Source: Thermohalobaculum sp050043005 (GTDB taxonomy: Bacteria; Pseudomonadota; Alphaproteobacteria; Rhodobacterales; Rhodobacteraceae). Taken from it: a stretch of 8,595 bases of DNA. Each line of letters opens with the position of its first letter. The stretch's first letter is position 1. Below the pieces are notes generated by a model, which was not told the origin of the DNA, searched no databases, and saw nothing but the letters and a program-made list of their open reading frames with translations. The stretch lies in NCBI GenBank assembly GCA_050043005.1, contig JBHJIZ010000046.1, forward strand, positions 1 through 8,595. Direction: 5' to 3'. The position numbers and the translations under genes were made by a program. This document shows, in pieces, positions 5,118 through 8,595 of this stretch.

Positions 5118-7256
5118 TCACCTCTCCTCACCGTCGCCCAATGTCAACAGTCGGACCGTAAACCCAGTCACGAACGAAGCCGGCGAGGTGTCCGAGCTGT
5201 TGAAACTCCTGTTCAAGAACAATTCAATCTCGCAGCATTCATTGAGGTACCTGATCGACCCACCTGCGCTAACGAAGTCCGATGCTTCGAGATCGCGACG
5301 TGCGGAGGTTCGCAGGCGCCACTCCTGATCGACCAGGTATTGTGCGCTAAAGACCAATTCTTCCCGGTCGATTGGTGCATTCGCCTCGGGATCAGCCTCG
5401 AAGAACCCATAATTCACCGCGAAAGAGACAGGCGCGAGGTTGAAACTGGCCTGAACCTGATTGCGGGTGATGTCACCCTCGTGATCGAATCGCAGTCGAT
5501 TTCTGATGCTGACATAAGGGGACCAATTGAAAGCAGCCGCTGCAACATAGTCACTCTCAGTGCCATTCAATCCTGAACCCGACGAAAAGGAAGATGCCTC
5601 TTCGAAACGGAACACACGGCCTTCGCTTGCCTCGAGTTGAAGGGTCTCGGAAAGTTGGGCGTCGTATCGCACCATCAGGTTGAAGCGTGTGCCGTCTTCG
5701 AAATTGTCGAGCCCTGAGAAGTGGTTGCGGTCAATCACGTTGGTTTCGTCAAACTCTGTGACGATACTGTCTTCGAACGGGATGTTCGCGCCATTGCCGC
5801 CATTGGGTGCGACGATCGCCTGCACGATGGGTTCGATGATGTGTGTGTCACCGCCGTCACGCGCCCAGATCAATGGATACCTGGCTTCGATCCCCGCATG
5901 ACCGGCAAACCGTGTTGTCAGCTCGTCATCGATATCGGGATCATCTGAACTGGTAAAGAAATCCCCACGAGCTTGGGCGAACCCGGTCAGAGACAGGCCG
6001 ATTGGCAAGATCTCCTGTCGTTCCCAATCAAGACCGAAGCTCAGACGCGACGCCTCGCGGCCATTGGTCCTGCGCAACGCATAGCCCGACGTGAAGAGGC
6101 CCAAGTCACCGCCGACAAGTTTCTGATCAAGCTCGTGACGCGCGTCAAAGACCGGCAAGACGACGGGGATGTCACCGGCGCGGTCATTGCTCCGCAGACT
6201 TTGGAAGTACAGGCCGGACACATCAAAATACCCACCTGGCCGGTAGCGCTCGATATAAAGCTCACTGTTGAGGCGATCCGGATAGGTGTATTCAAAAACG
6301 TCGAGATAGGAATCATCCGACGCGACGGTCACATCCCAGCCCCAATTGATGCCATGGCCGATCCTGAATTTTCCTTCGGTGTCCAGATGGCCGCGGAAAT
6401 CATTGTCGGTGTCGTCATCGTTTGGCGTGACCGATCCAGAGACGCGAAGTGAACCGTCATCGAACACCCGCCGGTACTCTCCTTCGAAAATAAAGTCGGC
6501 ATTCGTCGTGAAGAACGGCGTGATGGTCAGATCCGAGCTTTCGTCAACGACCCAATAGTATGGGACTTTGATGCCGTAGCCAAATATCGACGAGGTAAGA
6601 AAGGTCGGCGCCAGCACCCCGCTGGCGCGATCGACCGTCGGATCCGGGTGCTGAAAGTATGGCAACCAACCTACAGGAACGCCAAGAACGTCGAAATAGG
6701 CGTTCTCGTAGTGGATGGTCCTCTCGCTTTCATCGTGAATCACCCGTTCGGCACGAATGCGCCAGAGCGGAGTGGGTGAATCCGAGCAAATCTTGCACGG
6801 GGAGTAAACGGCCTTGGACAGTGTATTGTATTGGCTGTCGATCCGCTGCGCCTCGACCGCGGCGAGCTTCGCATCTCCAGTCAGAACGGATCGCGCGCCC
6901 TGTATCAGCCCATCCGTGAGCTCGGCGTCCAGATCGGCGGCGTCTGCGAAAACGGTGGTTCCTTCGGGATCCCGCAAGACCAGTTTTCCCCGTGCGGTGA
7001 TCCGGCCGGTTTCATCGTTGTAGGTGATTTCATCAGCTGTAAGCGTACGTTCGCCGTAATAGACTTCGACAGATCCGCGCGCCGTGACTGTTCCGCGCTC
7101 GGAGTCGAAGTCGACCTGATCCGCGACCAGCGCGACCGGCAATTCTGCGGAGGGCCGCACGAGGTCCTGTGCTTGAACAGAAACAGGAACGGCCAGCCCA
7201 GAAAAAGCAAGCAGAAGCAGGACCGCAGTCACCCGGTTCAGCTTGCTGCGAATCAT
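5118..7256 (-). CDS. lptD: LPS-assembly protein LptD (outer-membrane lipopolysaccharide translocon)
   Basis: LptD with LptE forms the outer-membrane end of the Lpt bridge and inserts lipopolysaccharide into the outer leaflet. From the ATG at 7256 the protein has 712 residues. The frame stays open 64 codons further upstream into lptG, but this start gives a proper signal peptide (MIRSKLNRVT, then a hydrophobic run, cleavage after VQA at 29) and has GGGGA eight bases before it. Residues about 40-140 form the LptA/OstA-like periplasmic jellyroll (VADQVDF, GSVEVYYGERTLTADEITYN, GKLVLRDPEG). The conserved YSPCKICSDSPTPLWRIRA segment (151-169) precedes a C-terminal barrel of alternating aromatic strands to the end. 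Only four cysteines occur: 154, 157 and the adjacent pair 674-675 (NECCEIEL), the pairing pattern expected for the inter-domain disulfides of LptD. It lies 35 nt after lptG and 42 nt before the surA-like gene, in one apparent operon. Confidence 0.96.
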   Translation of the reverse strand: MIRSKLNRVTAVLLLLAFSGLAVPVSVQAQDLVRPSAELPVALVADQVDFDSERGTVTARGSVEVYYGERTLTADEITYNDETGRITARGKLVLRDPEGTTVFADAADLDAELTDGLIQGARSVLTGDAKLAAVEAQRIDSQYNTLSKAVYSPCKICSDSPTPLWRIRAERVIHDESERTIHYENAYFDVLGVPVGWLPYFQHPDPTVDRASGVLAPTFLTSSIFGYGIKVPYYWVVDESSDLTITPFFTTNADFIFEGEYRRVFDDGSLRVSGSVTPNDDDTDNDFRGHLDTEGKFRIGHGINWGWDVTVASDDSYLDVFEYTYPDRLNSELYIERYRPGGYFDVSGLYFQSLRSNDRAGDIPVVLPVFDARHELDQKLVGGDLGLFTSGYALRRTNGREASRLSFGLDWERQEILPIGLSLTGFAQARGDFFTSSDDPDIDDELTTRFAGHAGIEARYPLIWARDGGDTHIIEPIVQAIVAPNGGNGANIPFEDSIVTEFDETNVIDRNHFSGLDNFEDGTRFNLMVRYDAQLSETLQLEASEGRVFRFEEASSFSSGSGLNGTESDYVAAAAFNWSPYVSIRNRLRFDHEGDITRNQVQASFNLAPVSFAVNYGFFEADPEANAPIDREELVFSAQYLVDQEWRLRTSARRDLEASDFVSAGGSIRYLNECCEIELFLNRSFNSSDTSPASFVTGFTVRLLTLGDGEER

Positions 7257-7291
7257 CGTGGCATTCCCCAAAGCCTTACCCCCGGCTACTT

Positions 7292-8416
7292 CTAGCCGTC
7301 TTCGAGATGCAGCAGCAAGCCCACAGAGAACAGAACCGCTGAGACCGGTGGCGCCCAGGCGGCAAGCACGACGGGGATCGAGCCTGAAGCGCCCAATGCA
7401 CTCGCAATGTCCGAGAGGAAAAAGTACCCGAATCCGGCGATGACACATCCGAGCGCCATGACCCCAAGCCCCCCAAACCGGGCATGGCGCATTGAAAATG
7501 CGCCACCAATCAAGACCATTGCAACAAAGATAATCGGGGCCGAGAGCAGGCTGAACCAGTGCATCCGATGCCGGTTTGACGAAAAGCCCGAGTCCTCAAG
7601 GATGTTGATGAAGCCCGGCAGTTTCCAGAAACTGATCGTCTGAGGCGCCGCAAAACTGTCGTTGATGTGTTCAACCGTCAGGTCGGTCGGGATACGCATC
7701 TCATCCACAGCGATTGCCACAGTTTCCGTGAGGGCCGCGTTGCGATCTTCGGCAGCACTTTCGATCAGATCCCAGCGGCGCACGCCATTGAGACGCCATG
7801 TGCCGTCTTCGAGCACCGCCGACCTGGCGTTGAGGCGTCGTGTGAGTTCGTCCTTCCGATCGAACTCGAAAATCGCCAGATCCCAGAGGCGTTCAATGGA
7901 CGCACTGGCCCGGCGCGCACGGATAACCGTTTGACCTTCGCTGCTTCCTTGACGCAGCCAGAGCCCCCCGGACGATACCGCCAAACGCGACGACGTCCTT
8001 TCGAAGAACCGTTGTTCCAGTGTTTCAAAACGCGCGGCGAAAGCAGAGGCGACCGGATTATAGACCGCGAATGAGAACACCCCGAGCAGGATAGCGACGA
8101 CGATGGCAGGCGCCATAATGCGCCAAGCGGAGACGCCTGCTGCACGGGTCACGACAAGCTCGGACGATCGAGCAAGCATGGCGAAACAGGCCATGGAGGC
8201 GAGCAGCACCGCAAACGGCGCGGCAGTGATCGTGACTGATGGCGCATGCAGGAACGCCATACCAAGGAGATCCGCAAAGCCAGCTGATCCCTGCTTATTG
8301 GCGCGCAGGAGTTCGACAAGGTCGATGATGATAACGAGTGTCAGCACTGCAAGAAAAGTCGCGACAACCATCCCGAGGAAGCGTCGCGCGATGTAGAGCC
8401 ACAAGGTCAACCGCAT
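7292..8416 (-). CDS. lptG: LPS export ABC transporter permease LptG
   Basis: LptG pairs with LptF in the inner membrane and, driven by the ATPase LptB, extracts lipopolysaccharide and passes it to the periplasmic Lpt bridge. The 374 residues show the family layout: three N-terminal membrane segments (about 12-34, 58-80, 101-124), a periplasmic jellyroll domain (about 125-285) and three C-terminal membrane segments (about 286-308, 315-337, 346-370). The stretch ELVVTRAAGVSAWRI (86-100) is the cytoplasmic coupling region that contacts LptB. Position after lptF and before lptD favours LptG over LptF. Its ATG overlaps the lptF stop by one base (TGATG), and GAGGG (8424-8428) seven bases upstream is a good ribosome binding site, so translation is probably coupled to lptF. 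Confidence 0.95.
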   Translation of the reverse strand: MRLTLWLYIARRFLGMVVATFLAVLTLVIIIDLVELLRANKQGSAGFADLLGMAFLHAPSVTITAAPFAVLLASMACFAMLARSSELVVTRAAGVSAWRIMAPAIVVAILLGVFSFAVYNPVASAFAARFETLEQRFFERTSSRLAVSSGGLWLRQGSSEGQTVIRARRASASIERLWDLAIFEFDRKDELTRRLNARSAVLEDGTWRLNGVRRWDLIESAAEDRNAALTETVAIAVDEMRIPTDLTVEHINDSFAAPQTISFWKLPGFINILEDSGFSSNRHRMHWFSLLSAPIIFVAMVLIGGAFSMRHARFGGLGVMALGCVIAGFGYFFLSDIASALGASGSIPVVLAAWAPPVSAVLFSVGLLLHLEDG

Positions 8417-8595
8417 CAGGCAACCCTCGGTATTCGACGTCCAAGACGCAAACGAACGCCGGAGAGGATGATCAGGGCAATGATTATCCCAACGATCGGT
8501 GGAGCATACATCACGGGCCAGAGTGCCGCGGTTCCCGAGACAGCGCTCTTCGCGCCCAGACCAGCAAGGCGCAGTATCAGCCCTGCGACCGCTGC
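8416..8595 (-). CDS. lptF: LPS export ABC transporter permease LptF (partial, C-terminal 59 residues)
   Basis: An open frame enters at the right edge and ends with TGA at 8418-8416, sharing its last base with the lptG start. The 59 visible residues contain part of a hydrophobic segment (AAVAGLILRLAGLGAKSA), then a final membrane helix, roughly WPVMYAPPIVGIIIALIILSG, and a short basic tail (VRLRLGRRIPRVA) that should be cytoplasmic. This matches the last two membrane segments of LptF/LptG-type permeases. The lptF name rests mainly on position directly upstream of lptG with overlapping stop and start; the bulk of the protein lies outside the window. Confidence 0.85.
   Translation of the reverse strand, partial: AAVAGLILRLAGLGAKSAVSGTAALWPVMYAPPIVGIIIALIILSGVRLRLGRRIPRVA

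Noticed and set aside
4872..5576. Plus-strand open frame of 234 codons across the surA-lptD junction
   Set aside because: It is antisense to two recognisable genes, resembles no family, and reflects codon bias of the opposite strand.
7257..7448. Upstream extension of lptD by 64 codons into lptG
   Set aside because: The added residues precede a complete signal peptide and overlap the end of lptG in another frame; the ATG at 7256 explains the N-terminus better.

Overview
The window looks like a chromosomal stretch of an alphaproteobacterium, most likely Rhodobacterales (roseobacter-like). Three things point there: the prfA-prmC-DUF4167 order, the recognisable alphaproteobacterial form of the DUF4167 core, and the lptF-lptG-lptD-surA-rsmA block with an LptD of the 'SPCKIC...CC' type. 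These are family-level memories, not database hits. There is no mobile element, tRNA, rRNA or CRISPR array. The content is mostly housekeeping.

Layout, left to right. Positions 1-261 (minus strand) hold the 5' part of a small secreted cysteine-containing protein that runs off the left edge. It is divergent from prfA (361-1416, plus), which encodes peptide chain release factor 1. prfA overlaps prmC (1413-2249) by ATGA; PrmC methylates the GGQ glutamine of release factors, so substrate and enzyme are translated from one message. A 217-nt spacer follows, with a possible weak terminator, a candidate promoter and two inverted repeats that could fold in an RNA leader. It leads into a DUF4167 protein (2467-3117, plus) of unknown function with a basic Gly/Arg/Asn-rich head and a low-complexity Pro/Ala tail.

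From 3139 to the right edge everything is on the minus strand and converges on DUF4167 with only 21 nt between stop codons. In transcription order the genes are lptF (C-terminal end only), lptG, lptD, a SurA-like periplasmic chaperone and rsmA. LptF/LptG form the inner-membrane permease of the lipopolysaccharide exporter, LptD is the outer-membrane translocon, and SurA-type chaperones escort barrels such as LptD. RsmA dimethylates 16S rRNA and travels with this cluster in many proteobacteria. The usual pdxA between surA and rsmA is absent and replaced by a 149-nt spacer with two small inverted repeats.

I did not find a convincing new multi-gene system. The items most worth a second look are the putative structured leader before DUF4167, DUF4167 itself, the pdxA-less surA-rsmA junction, the SurA homologue whose parvulin domain appears to lack its usual histidines, and the small secreted cysteine protein at the left edge.
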